Below, in pieces: positions 1-6,427 of a stretch of 8,573 bases of DNA; within the stretch, counting starts at the first letter, position 1; the number at the start of each line of letters is the position of its first letter. The stretch is taken from the NCBI GenBank assembly GCA_030593425.1, contig JAUVHF010000063.1:1-8573 (forward strand), written 5' to 3'. A program made the position numbers and the translations under genes. This DNA is from Anaerolineales bacterium (lineage in GTDB: Bacteria; Chloroflexota; Anaerolineae; UBA7937). The notes below the pieces were generated by a model. The model was given only the letters and a program-made list of their open reading frames with translations. It did no database searches and had not been told where the DNA came from.

Positions 1-721
1 CTACGAACTTGAAGGGACCGGTTCCCACCGCTCCCGCGCTGGGTGTGCCATACTCCTCACCGTACTGCTCCATCGCGGTGGGGCTGGAGATGGCAAACAT
101 GTCCATGGCCAGGTTGGCCCACAAGGGAGCCAGAGCTTCACTGAGAGTAAACTCGACGGTATGGTCGTCCACCGCTTCGACGCCGGTGATGATGCTATCG
201 TCGTCGAAGCCGAACCACATCCACTCCCAGTAGGAGTAGGCCTCGCTCTCGAAGTGGAGCGGATGATCTGTCTTCCACTGGCGCTCAAAGTTAAAGACCA
301 CAGCGTCAGCGTTAAAGTCGGTGCCGTCGTGGAACTTGACGCCTTCGCGCAGGTTGACGGTCCACACCATGCCGTCGTCGCTGACCGAGTAGTCGGTAGC
401 CAACGCAGGGATGGGCACTGTGCCACCGTCCTCATACTGGAACAAGGGCTCCAGAATCTGCCCGGTGACGCGGAACGACTCGCCATCAGTTTCCACGGCC
501 GGGTCGAGGCTGACAGAGTCACCGCCACGCCCAAAGATGAAGGTAACGGGCTCGGCCGGTGGTGGCGGCGGCGTGGTCGGTGTGGCCTCGGCAGGGGGAG
601 GTGTCGGTGTAGCAGCCCCTGGAGGGGCAGGTGTGGGCGTAGCCGCTGGCGCGCAAGCCCCCAGAACGAGGGCTAGCACCACTAAGAGACTAACCAGCGG
701 TAGCCATTCTCTCCTAAACAT
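1..721 (-). CDS. ABC transporter substrate-binding lipoprotein, family 5 (peptide/oligopeptide type), N-terminal part
   Basis: Extracytoplasmic solute receptor that would deliver a ligand, usually a peptide, to an ABC importer. Reading from ATG at 721 gives 240 residues that run off the window edge. Residues 1-22 form a signal peptide (Arg3-Arg4, then a Leu/Val core) ending in a lipobox LGAC with lipidated Cys23. Residues 24-58 are a Pro/Thr/Ala linker tethering the domain to the membrane. The SBP_bac_5 domain starts near 60; its family signature is visible as IPALATDYSVSDDG (104-117) and LREGVKFHDGT (124-134), then GTGPFKF near 233-239. The start is set by AAGGAGG (728-734) with a 6-nt gap. 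An in-frame ATG eight codons upstream (743-745) lacks a good ribosome binding site. The gene is divergent from rpsO. Family 5 proteins also bind nickel, haem or sugars, so the ligand is not known; the permease genes lie outside the window. The family call is firm. Confidence 0.9.
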   Translation of the reverse strand, partial: MFRREWLPLVSLLVVLALVLGACAPAATPTPAPPGAATPTPPPAEATPTTPPPPPAEPVTFIFGRGGDSVSLDPAVETDGESFRVTGQILEPLFQYEDGGTVPIPALATDYSVSDDGMVWTVNLREGVKFHDGTDFNADAVVFNFERQWKTDHPLHFESEAYSYWEWMWFGFDDDSIITGVEAVDDHTVEFTLSEALAPLWANLAMDMFAISSPTAMEQYGEEYGTPSAGAVGTGPFKFV

Positions 722-823
722 CCTATTCCTCCTTTTTGATGTCATAACCTTCAATGCCCTAATAACCTTGATTCCACCACCTCCTTTCTCCTTGACTCGA
801 CCTTGAATCTATTTTGATAAGAT

Positions 824-852
824 AGTTTAGCATAGTATGGCAAACCTGTCAA
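824..852 (-). promoter_or_regulatory. Promoter for the substrate-binding lipoprotein gene
   Basis: On the minus strand, a perfect -35 TTGACA (852 to 847), a 17-nt spacer and TAAACT (829 to 824) form a sigma-70-type promoter. A TG dinucleotide one base before the -10 gives an extended -10. Transcription would begin near 817, leaving a leader of about 95 nt before the ATG at 721. The leader contains a second purine-rich SD-like stretch (about 776-796) and could encode a nine-residue peptide; I see no proof that it is translated. Confidence 0.6.
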
Positions 853-931
853 ACGGATGAAAGCGCCACTTTCTAATACTATTACACAGAGATGGGCAAG
901 GAAAGGTTCACTTTCGGGGCCAAGCCTCTAT

Positions 932-960
932 TTGCAAGCGGGAACTATCTATGGTATAAT
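932..960 (+). promoter_or_regulatory. Promoter for rpsO(-pnp)
   Basis: TTGCAA (932-937), a 17-nt spacer and a perfect TATAAT (955-960), with TG at 952-953 giving an extended -10. This is the best promoter in the window. Transcription should begin near 967, giving a leader of only about 26 nt before the TTG start of rpsO. High-level expression is expected for a ribosomal protein operon. The 722-992 gap therefore holds two promoters pointing apart, with about 80 bp between their -35 boxes. Confidence 0.8.
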
Positions 961-980
961 TTTGCCTGATATGGGTGTTT

Positions 981-985
981 GGGAG
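981..985 (+). promoter_or_regulatory. Shine-Dalgarno that fixes the TTG start of rpsO
   Basis: GGGAG lies 7 nt before TTG at 993. It falls inside the region that would be coding if the upstream GTG at 975 were used. That GTG has no SD before it, which favours the TTG. Confidence 0.65.
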
Positions 986-992
986 AGTAGAG

Positions 993-1262
993 TTGGGGCT
1001 TAGCAAGGGCGAGAAGGAATCGATCATCGAGCGGTATCACTTGCACCCGAAGGATACGGGGTCGCCACAGGTCCAGATAGCCGTCCTCACCACCAGGATC
1101 AACCAACTGGTGGAGCACCTCAAGGCGCATAAACACGACGAGCACTCCCGCCGGGGGCTGATCAAGATGGTCGGGCGGCGGAGACGGCATCTCGATTACC
1201 TGAGCAAGACCGATCCAGAGCGGTATAAGGAGATTATAGCCGGCTTAGGCTTGCGAAGGTAG
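993..1262 (+). CDS. rpsO: 30S ribosomal protein S15
   Basis: S15 binds the central domain of 16S rRNA at the 20-22 three-way junction, is an early assembly protein of the 30S platform, and contributes to an intersubunit bridge. The protein begins MGLSKGEKESIIERY, then TGSPQVQIAVLT and the S15 signature region with HDEHSRRGLIKMVGRRRRHL, ending in GLGLRR. With the TTG start it is 89 residues, the usual bacterial length. A GTG at 975 would add six residues not normal for the family. Promoter and SD lie directly upstream. The gene is followed after 152 nt by pnp, the widely conserved rpsO-pnp order. In E. coli S15 represses its own mRNA through a leader pseudoknot; the leader here is too short to show an obvious equivalent. 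The family call is certain; the start is likely. Confidence 0.96.
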   Translation: MGLSKGEKESIIERYHLHPKDTGSPQVQIAVLTTRINQLVEHLKAHKHDEHSRRGLIKMVGRRRRHLDYLSKTDPERYKEIIAGLGLRR

Positions 1263-1309
1263 AAAGAGAGGTAAGGCTGAACCTGAAACAACCCTAGGGT
1301 ATCATTCAA

Positions 1310-1394
1310 GGTCAGGCTTGGAAGGCCAGGAATTGGGGAGTGGGTCTCACTCCGGTGGGGTTCAGTCCCCAGTCCTTGACCTCCAAGCCTGGCC
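1310..1394 (+). promoter_or_regulatory. Structured RNA element in the rpsO-pnp spacer (candidate RNase III / PNPase autoregulation site)
   Basis: A 13-bp helix with one G-U pair joins 1310-1322 to 1382-1394 (core CAGGCTTGGA with TCCAAGCCTG). It can extend inward through GG/CC pairs (1324-1325 with 1380-1381; 1329-1330 with 1374-1375). Inside, TGGGGA (1334-1339) can pair with TCCCCA (1366-1371), giving a long rod. Alternatively two separate hairpins form: GGAGTG (1337-1342) with CACTCC (1348-1353), and TGGGG (1356-1360) with CCCCA (1367-1371). The two folds exclude each other. The element ends seven bases before the pnp SD. In E. coli, RNase III cuts a stem-loop in the pnp leader and PNPase then degrades its own mRNA; position and shape here fit such a role, which is an inference. 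Confidence 0.6.
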
Positions 1395-1414
1395 AGACTT
1401 GGAGGAAAGGAAAA

Positions 1415-3574
1415 ATGGAAAAACGATATGAAACCGCTATTGGAGGCCACTCCATTAGCATAGAGACGGGCAAGTTAGCTGGCCAGGCTGGGGGTGCTGT
1501 AACCGTGCGTTCAGGAGATACTTTGATCCTGGCCACGGCCACGGCCTCTAAAGAGCCCCGCGAAGGCACCGATTTCCTCCCCCTCATCGTAGATTATGAG
1601 GAAAGGCTCTATGCCGCGGGCAAGATCCCCGGCGGCTTCTTCAAGCGCGAAGGGCGCCCCTCGGAACAGGCCATCCTTCTTTGCCGACTCACCGATAGGA
1701 CACTCCGCCCTCTCTTCCCCCAGGGGATGAGGAACGATATCCAGGTCATCATCACCGCCCTCTCCGCCGATCAGGAGACCTACCTGGATATGCTGTCGGT
1801 GATAGGCGCTTCGGCGGCCCTAGTCATCTCTGATATCCCCTTCAGCGGGCCGGTTGGCGCGGTGCGCATCGGCCTCGTGGATGGTCAGTATGTCTGCAAC
1901 CCCACCGCCAGCCAGATGGAGGGAAGTCCTCTCGATTTGCGCTTGGCTGGCACCAGGGAGGCGATCCATATGGTAGAGGCAGGAGCCAACCAGGTGACCG
2001 AGGAGGTCATCCTGGGTGCTCTCAAGGCCGGTCACCAAGCGATGCAAAGCGTGATCGCCCTCCAGGAGCAGATGGCCAAGGAGATCGGCAAGCCGAAGAG
2101 AGACTACATTTTCTTCCACACCCCCCAGGAAGCGGAAGAGGCGGTCCGCGTGCGGATCGCTGGTCGGGTTTTGGAGACGATAAGGAGAACGAAAGAGAAA
2201 GACGAGCGGCGACAGGCGTTAGATGGTCTGCGAGAGGAGTTACTCTCCCAACTCGATTTCCCTCCCGAGGTGATCGAGGCGGCCTTCGATGAAGTAGTGA
2301 AGGAGAAGATTCGAGAGTCGATCCTCAGGGAGGAGGCCCGACCCGATGGCCGTACTAACACCCAGATCCGGCCCATCTCTTGCGAGGTAGGGCTTCTACC
2401 TCGCACCCATGGTTCAGGCCTCTTCAGCCGGGGGAAGACCCAAGTTCTCACCATCGCTACCCTGGGTACGGTGAGCGACGAACAGAGGCTGAACGGCTTG
2501 ATGACTAAGGAAGAATCGAAGAGGTATATGCACCATTATGAATTCCCACCCTATAGCGTCGGGGAAACTTGGTTCCTCCGGGCTCCTAAGCGGAGAGAGA
2601 TCGGTCATGGGGCTCTAGCCGAGCAGGCGCTTCTCCCCGTCATCCCTGATGAGGAGGAGTTCCCCTACACCATCCGCCTGGTTTCGGAGGTTCTCTCCTC
2701 CAACGGCTCCACCTCCATGGCCAGTGTCTGCTCTAGCAGCCTGGCTCTCATGGACACAGGGGTTCCTATCAAGGCCCCTGTGGCCGGTATCGCTATGGGC
2801 CTCATTCAGGAGAAGGGGCGATATGCCATCCTCACCGATATTCAAGGGCTAGAGGACGCGGTAGGAGATATGGACTTCAAGGTGGCGGGCACGAGAAAGG
2901 GGATCACCGCCCTTCAGATGGATGTCAAGGGACAAGGCGTCGATTATCAGGTTTTAGAGGAGGGGCTAGCCCAGGCTCACGAGGCCCGGCTTTTCATCCT
3001 AGACGAGATGGCGGAGACGATATCTCAGCCTCGCAAGGAACTCTCTCCCCACGCTCCACGGATCACTTTAATCAAGATAGATCCGGAGAAGATCGGCCTC
3101 ATCATCGGACCCCGGGGCAAGACCATCCGCAAGATCGTGGAGGAGACCGGGGCCAAGATCGATGTAGAGGATGACGGGACGGTCTTCATCGCTTCCACTG
3201 ATGGGGCTGCGAGCGAGAAGGCGGTGGCTATGATCAAAGGCCTGACCGAAGAGGCAGAGGTGGGCAAGATCTACAGCGGCAGGGTAGTGCGAGTAACAGA
3301 CTTCGGCGCCTTCGTGGAGATCCTGCCCGGCAAAGACGGGCTAGTTCATATCTCGCAGTTGGCCGATTACCGAGTGCCAAGTGTAGAAGATGTGGTTCGT
3401 GTAGGCGATGAGATCATGGTAATGGTGATCGATATCGATGCCGAGGATAAGATCCGGCTCTCGCGGCGGGCAGTACTCGAGGGCTGGACCCCGGAGAAAG
3501 CCAGAGCCATGGACCGCCGGCCCACTAGAAGGCCCCACTCCCGAAACCGTGGTGGACGGAGACGGCCTGGTTAG
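1415..3574 (+). CDS. pnp: Polyribonucleotide nucleotidyltransferase (PNPase)
   Basis: Phosphorolytic 3'-5' exoribonuclease that degrades mRNA to nucleoside diphosphates and can add tails in reverse; a cytoplasmic trimer, often part of a degradosome. The 719 residues contain a first RNase PH domain (about 10-140, with KIPGGFFKREGRPSE at 70-84), a helical linker, a second catalytic RNase PH domain (about 320-545), a KH domain (about 553-612, GPRG loop at 565-568) and an S1 domain (about 615-687). By alignment with the E. coli active site (D486, D492, K494), the catalytic residues are D481, D487 and K489 in the GDMDFKVAG region. The tail is very Arg-rich, probably for RNA contact. The ATG is preceded by GGAGG (1401-1405); a longer frame from GTG 1340 runs through the spacer helix and adds unrelated residues. 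It is cotranscribed with rpsO, since no separate promoter is seen. Confidence 0.97.
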   Translation: MEKRYETAIGGHSISIETGKLAGQAGGAVTVRSGDTLILATATASKEPREGTDFLPLIVDYEERLYAAGKIPGGFFKREGRPSEQAILLCRLTDRTLRPLFPQGMRNDIQVIITALSADQETYLDMLSVIGASAALVISDIPFSGPVGAVRIGLVDGQYVCNPTASQMEGSPLDLRLAGTREAIHMVEAGANQVTEEVILGALKAGHQAMQSVIALQEQMAKEIGKPKRDYIFFHTPQEAEEAVRVRIAGRVLETIRRTKEKDERRQALDGLREELLSQLDFPPEVIEAAFDEVVKEKIRESILREEARPDGRTNTQIRPISCEVGLLPRTHGSGLFSRGKTQVLTIATLGTVSDEQRLNGLMTKEESKRYMHHYEFPPYSVGETWFLRAPKRREIGHGALAEQALLPVIPDEEEFPYTIRLVSEVLSSNGSTSMASVCSSSLALMDTGVPIKAPVAGIAMGLIQEKGRYAILTDIQGLEDAVGDMDFKVAGTRKGITALQMDVKGQGVDYQVLEEGLAQAHEARLFILDEMAETISQPRKELSPHAPRITLIKIDPEKIGLIIGPRGKTIRKIVEETGAKIDVEDDGTVFIASTDGAASEKAVAMIKGLTEEAEVGKIYSGRVVRVTDFGAFVEILPGKDGLVHISQLADYRVPSVEDVVRVGDEIMVMVIDIDAEDKIRLSRRAVLEGWTPEKARAMDRRPTRRPHSRNRGGRRRPG

Positions 3575-3595
3575 AGAGCGATTGTATGAAAGGTT

Positions 3596-3635
3596 GACGT
3601 CGCTCCTGTAGCGACGTCCTTTTCTTGCGCTTTTT
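3596..3635 (+). terminator. Intrinsic terminator after pnp
   Basis: A perfect 9-bp stem GACGTCGCT (3596-3604) and AGCGACGTC (3610-3618) with loop CCTGT is followed by CTTTTCTT and then TTTTT at 3631-3635. It lies 21 nt past the pnp stop and should end the rpsO-pnp transcript. Its T-rich tail reaches to within a few bases of the next start codon. Confidence 0.8.
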
Positions 3636-3640
3636 CGCTT

Positions 3641-6367
3641 ATGGAAGACAAAGATATAGCCTGGCATAGCCAAGAGGCTAGCAAGGTCGCGACCAAATTC
3701 GATACTCACCCCCAGAGAGGGCTCACCGCCGAGGAGGCGGCCCATCGCCTAGCTCGCTACGGGCCTAACCAGTTGCGAGAGATACCCCGGCCAGGCTTCT
3801 GGCGGATGCTCTTGGACCAGTTCAATAACTTCTTGGTCCTCATCCTCATAGCCGCTAGCCTAGTCTCCTTTCTTTTGGGCGACTACGTTGAAGCGGTCGC
3901 TATTTTGGCCATCGTCATCCTCAACGCGGTACTAGGCGTCGTCCAGGAGTCCAAAGCAGAGGAGGCGCTGGCGGCCCTTAGGCGGATGACCGCCCCCGAA
4001 GCCCGAGTGATCCGCGATGGCCATCGCCAGACCATCCCCGCCCAAGAGATGGTGCCTGGGGATCTCGTCCTATTGGAGAGCGGCAACTACGTTCCTGCCG
4101 ATGTGAGGTTGGTGGAAAGTGTCAACCTCCAGATCGATGAGGCCTCTCTCACCGGCGAATCGATACCCGTGCGAAAGAGAGCGGAGGTCGTTCTCGACCG
4201 AGAGATCCCCCTAGGCGATCGGAGTAACTCAGCCTACATGGGGACCTTGGTCACCTATGGCCGGGGGCGGGGCGTGGTCTTCGCCACGGGGATGCACACC
4301 CAGATCGGCCTCATCGCCGAGATGATCCAATCTTATGAGGAGGAACCCACCCCTCTTCAGGTGAAGTTGAACCAACTGGGCAGGTGGCTGGGGGTCATCT
4401 GCGTCTCTGTCTGCGGGGTCGTCTTTCTGGTCGGACTCTTGCGGGGAGTCGGGTGGTTAGAGATGTTCCTCGTGGCGGTGAGTTTGGCCATCGCCGCTGT
4501 GCCCGAGGGTTTGCCCGCCGTGGTCACCATCGTCCTGGCCCTGGGGATGCAGCGGTTGATCAAACGCCACGCCCTCTTACGCAAGTTGCCCGCAGTAGAG
4601 ACTTTAGGCAGCGCCACCATCATCTGTGCCGATAAGACAGGTACAATGACCCAAAACCAGATGGTCGTGGTGCGCCTCTGGGCCGACGATTCTCTCTTGG
4701 TGGTCACCGGAGAAGGCTACCACCCTGAAGGCGAATTTCGTGGGAATGGCCAGCGGGTGAATCTGGAGGAGTACCCCGGAGCCCAACTCCTTTTACGTGG
4801 GGCTCTCCTCTGTAACGACGCTTATCTGGAGACCAGTGGGCTAGATATCCAGCGGACTTACCGGTTGGTCGGCGACCCCACCGAGGGGGCCTTAGTGGTG
4901 GCCGCAGCCAAGGCAGGGCTCTGGAAGGAAGAGGTGGAGGAGATTCAGCCCCGCCTGGCGGAGATCCCCTTCGAGGCGGAGCGGAAACGGATGACCACCA
5001 TCCACCCGGAGCCAACCACCAAAGGTTATGTAGCCTATATTAAGGGAGCACCAGATGTGGTGCTCCAACTGTGCGACCGAGTCTATCTGCGAGGTCGGGA
5101 GGAGCCGCTAAACCCAGAAAGGCATGATGAGATAGTTCAGGTGAACGCCTCTCTGGCTAGCCAGGCCCTCCGCCTGTTGGGGGTAGCCTATCGACATTTG
5201 AAGGAACTGCCAGAAGAGCCTCAGGCGGATCAGGTGGAACAAGATCTCGTCTTCGTAGGCCTTTTGGGGATGATCGATCCTCCTCGGTCCGAAGTGCGAG
5301 AGGCTATCGCCCTGGCCCGACGGGCAGGGATCCGCACGGTGATGATCACCGGCGACTATCCTGACACGGCGATGGCTATCGCCAAGGATTTAGAACTATT
5401 CCACAACGGTGGTGAACTTCTCACCGGGGCCGAACTGGATCACATGGACGAGGTGGAGTTCGCTGGCCGTGTCGAGGAGTTCGATGTCTACGCCCGGGTC
5501 TCGCCCCAGCACAAGGTACGGATCGTGGAGGCGCTGAAGGAGAAAGGCCATGTGGTAGCCATGACCGGCGATGGGGCAAACGACGCCCCCGCCCTGAAGC
5601 GGGCCGATATCGGTGTGGCCATGGGGGTTACCGGCACCGACGTCTCCAAGGAGACGTCGGATATGGTACTCACCGACGACAATTATGCCAGTATCGTCTC
5701 CGCTGTGGAAGAGGGGCGGATCATCTACTCCAATATCCGCAAGTTCGTCTTCTATCTCCTTTCCTGCAATGTAGCCGAGATCCTAGTCATCTTCCTGGCT
5801 ATGATGGTGGGCTGGCCTTTACCGTTAACGGCCATTCAACTTTTGGTGCTCAACCTGATCACCGATGGGGCTCCGGCCCTGGCCCTAGGCTTGGAGAAGG
5901 GAGAGCCAGATATTATGGAACGGCCGCCTCGCCCTGTCGATGAGCCGGTCATCAACCGGGAGATGGGCTGGGGGATCATCATCCAAGGGATCGCCATTAC
6001 CACCATCACCCTTATCGCCTTCAGGGTGGGGCTCGACCGGTTCCCTAACAACCTCTCGGCAGCCCAGACCATGGCTTTCGCCACGCTATCCATCTCAGAA
6101 CTCCTGCGAGCCTACACCTCCCGTTCGGAGCGGTCCTCTGTCTGGTCCATCGGCCTCCTCTCCAACCGATATATGCAATGGGCGGTTCTAGCCTCTCTGG
6201 TCATCCTTCTAGCGATAATCTATCTCCCTTTCTTGGATCCCATATTCGATACCGCCTTTTTGGGCTGGAGGGAGTGGGCGGTGATGATCCCCTTGCTTCT
6301 CTTGCCCTCCGTTGTCGCCGAGGCCACTAAACCCTTCCTCCGAAGGCTGCGTCCGCTGGCTCGATAA
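3641..6367 (+). CDS. Calcium-transporting P-type ATPase (SERCA/PMR1-like, type II)
   Basis: ATP-driven membrane pump that most likely exports Ca2+ from the cytoplasm. The 908 residues show the N-terminal cation-ATPase domain (WHS...GLTAEEA...YGPNQL, about 8-45), M1-M2 (61-102), actuator TGES (171-174), M4 PEGLP (288-292), phosphorylation site DKTGT with Asp331, nucleotide-domain KGAPD (468-472), TGD (570-572), hinge TGDGANDAP (642-650), then M5-M10. Ca2+ ligands by SERCA alignment are all present: E289, N710, E713, N738, T741, D742 and E820 in M8. ATG 3641 is the only sensible start because family homology begins at once, yet there is no SD and it starts just after the pnp terminator. No promoter is visible between pnp and this gene. 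Monovalent-cation transport is less likely given the residue set. Confidence 0.93.
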   Translation: MEDKDIAWHSQEASKVATKFDTHPQRGLTAEEAAHRLARYGPNQLREIPRPGFWRMLLDQFNNFLVLILIAASLVSFLLGDYVEAVAILAIVILNAVLGVVQESKAEEALAALRRMTAPEARVIRDGHRQTIPAQEMVPGDLVLLESGNYVPADVRLVESVNLQIDEASLTGESIPVRKRAEVVLDREIPLGDRSNSAYMGTLVTYGRGRGVVFATGMHTQIGLIAEMIQSYEEEPTPLQVKLNQLGRWLGVICVSVCGVVFLVGLLRGVGWLEMFLVAVSLAIAAVPEGLPAVVTIVLALGMQRLIKRHALLRKLPAVETLGSATIICADKTGTMTQNQMVVVRLWADDSLLVVTGEGYHPEGEFRGNGQRVNLEEYPGAQLLLRGALLCNDAYLETSGLDIQRTYRLVGDPTEGALVVAAAKAGLWKEEVEEIQPRLAEIPFEAERKRMTTIHPEPTTKGYVAYIKGAPDVVLQLCDRVYLRGREEPLNPERHDEIVQVNASLASQALRLLGVAYRHLKELPEEPQADQVEQDLVFVGLLGMIDPPRSEVREAIALARRAGIRTVMITGDYPDTAMAIAKDLELFHNGGELLTGAELDHMDEVEFAGRVEEFDVYARVSPQHKVRIVEALKEKGHVVAMTGDGANDAPALKRADIGVAMGVTGTDVSKETSDMVLTDDNYASIVSAVEEGRIIYSNIRKFVFYLLSCNVAEILVIFLAMMVGWPLPLTAIQLLVLNLITDGAPALALGLEKGEPDIMERPPRPVDEPVINREMGWGIIIQGIAITTITLIAFRVGLDRFPNNLSAAQTMAFATLSISELLRAYTSRSERSSVWSIGLLSNRYMQWAVLASLVILLAIIYLPFLDPIFDTAFLGWREWAVMIPLLLLPSVVAEATKPFLRRLRPLAR

Positions 6368-6379
6368 ACCATATCTGCC

Positions 6380-6408
6380 TTGCTACCAGGGCAAGAGTAT
6401 TATACAAT
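6380..6408 (+). promoter_or_regulatory. Candidate promoter for the AI-2E family gene
   Basis: TTGCTA (6380-6385), a 17-nt spacer and TACAAT (6403-6408) give 4/6 and 5/6 matches to consensus. The predicted start near 6415 leaves only about 13 nt before the TTG codon and would trim part of the SD tract. The gap after the ATPase is just 60 nt, so read-through from that gene is equally possible. Confidence 0.4.
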
Positions 6409-6409
6409 A

Positions 6410-6419
6410 GGGAGGGAGG
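6410..6419 (+). promoter_or_regulatory. Shine-Dalgarno tract deciding the TTG start at 6428
   Basis: GGGAGGGAGG ends 8 nt before TTG 6428, which is normal spacing. An open frame from TTG 6380 would have to read through this tract and the -10 box, so the shorter protein is preferred. Confidence 0.6.
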
Positions 6420-6427
6420 TGGCCTCT

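Noticed and set aside
1..534. 177-residue open frame on the minus strand
   Set aside because: It is a different frame of the same strand inside the lipoprotein gene; its protein is Ser/Pro/Trp-rich with no family likeness, while the frame from 721 gives a clear family 5 binding protein.
161..676. 171-residue open frame on the plus strand
   Set aside because: Lies antisense to the lipoprotein gene; it has no SD and its Gly/Arg-rich end is the reverse reading of the Pro/Thr linker.
853..931. Short inverted repeats GAAAG...CTTTC upstream of the rpsO promoter
   Set aside because: Stems are only five bases and not arranged as an operator; likely chance.
975..992. Upstream GTG start for rpsO
   Set aside because: No SD precedes it, it would swallow the GGGAG site used for TTG 993, and it adds residues absent from normal 89-residue S15.
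1356..1371. tRNA-like T arm (TGGGG-TTCAGT-CCCCA)
   Set aside because: The loop has six bases instead of seven and no acceptor, D or anticodon arm can be built around it, so it is not a tRNA.
1340..1414. 25-residue N-terminal extension of PNPase from GTG 1340
   Set aside because: The extension encodes the 3' part of the leader stem-loop, has no family match, and the ATG at 1415 has its own SD and the normal PNPase N-terminus.
3582..3622. Promoter for the ATPase using TTGTAT or TTGACG as -35
   Set aside because: At 17-nt spacing the -10 positions read CCTGTA and TCCTTT, which are not credible.
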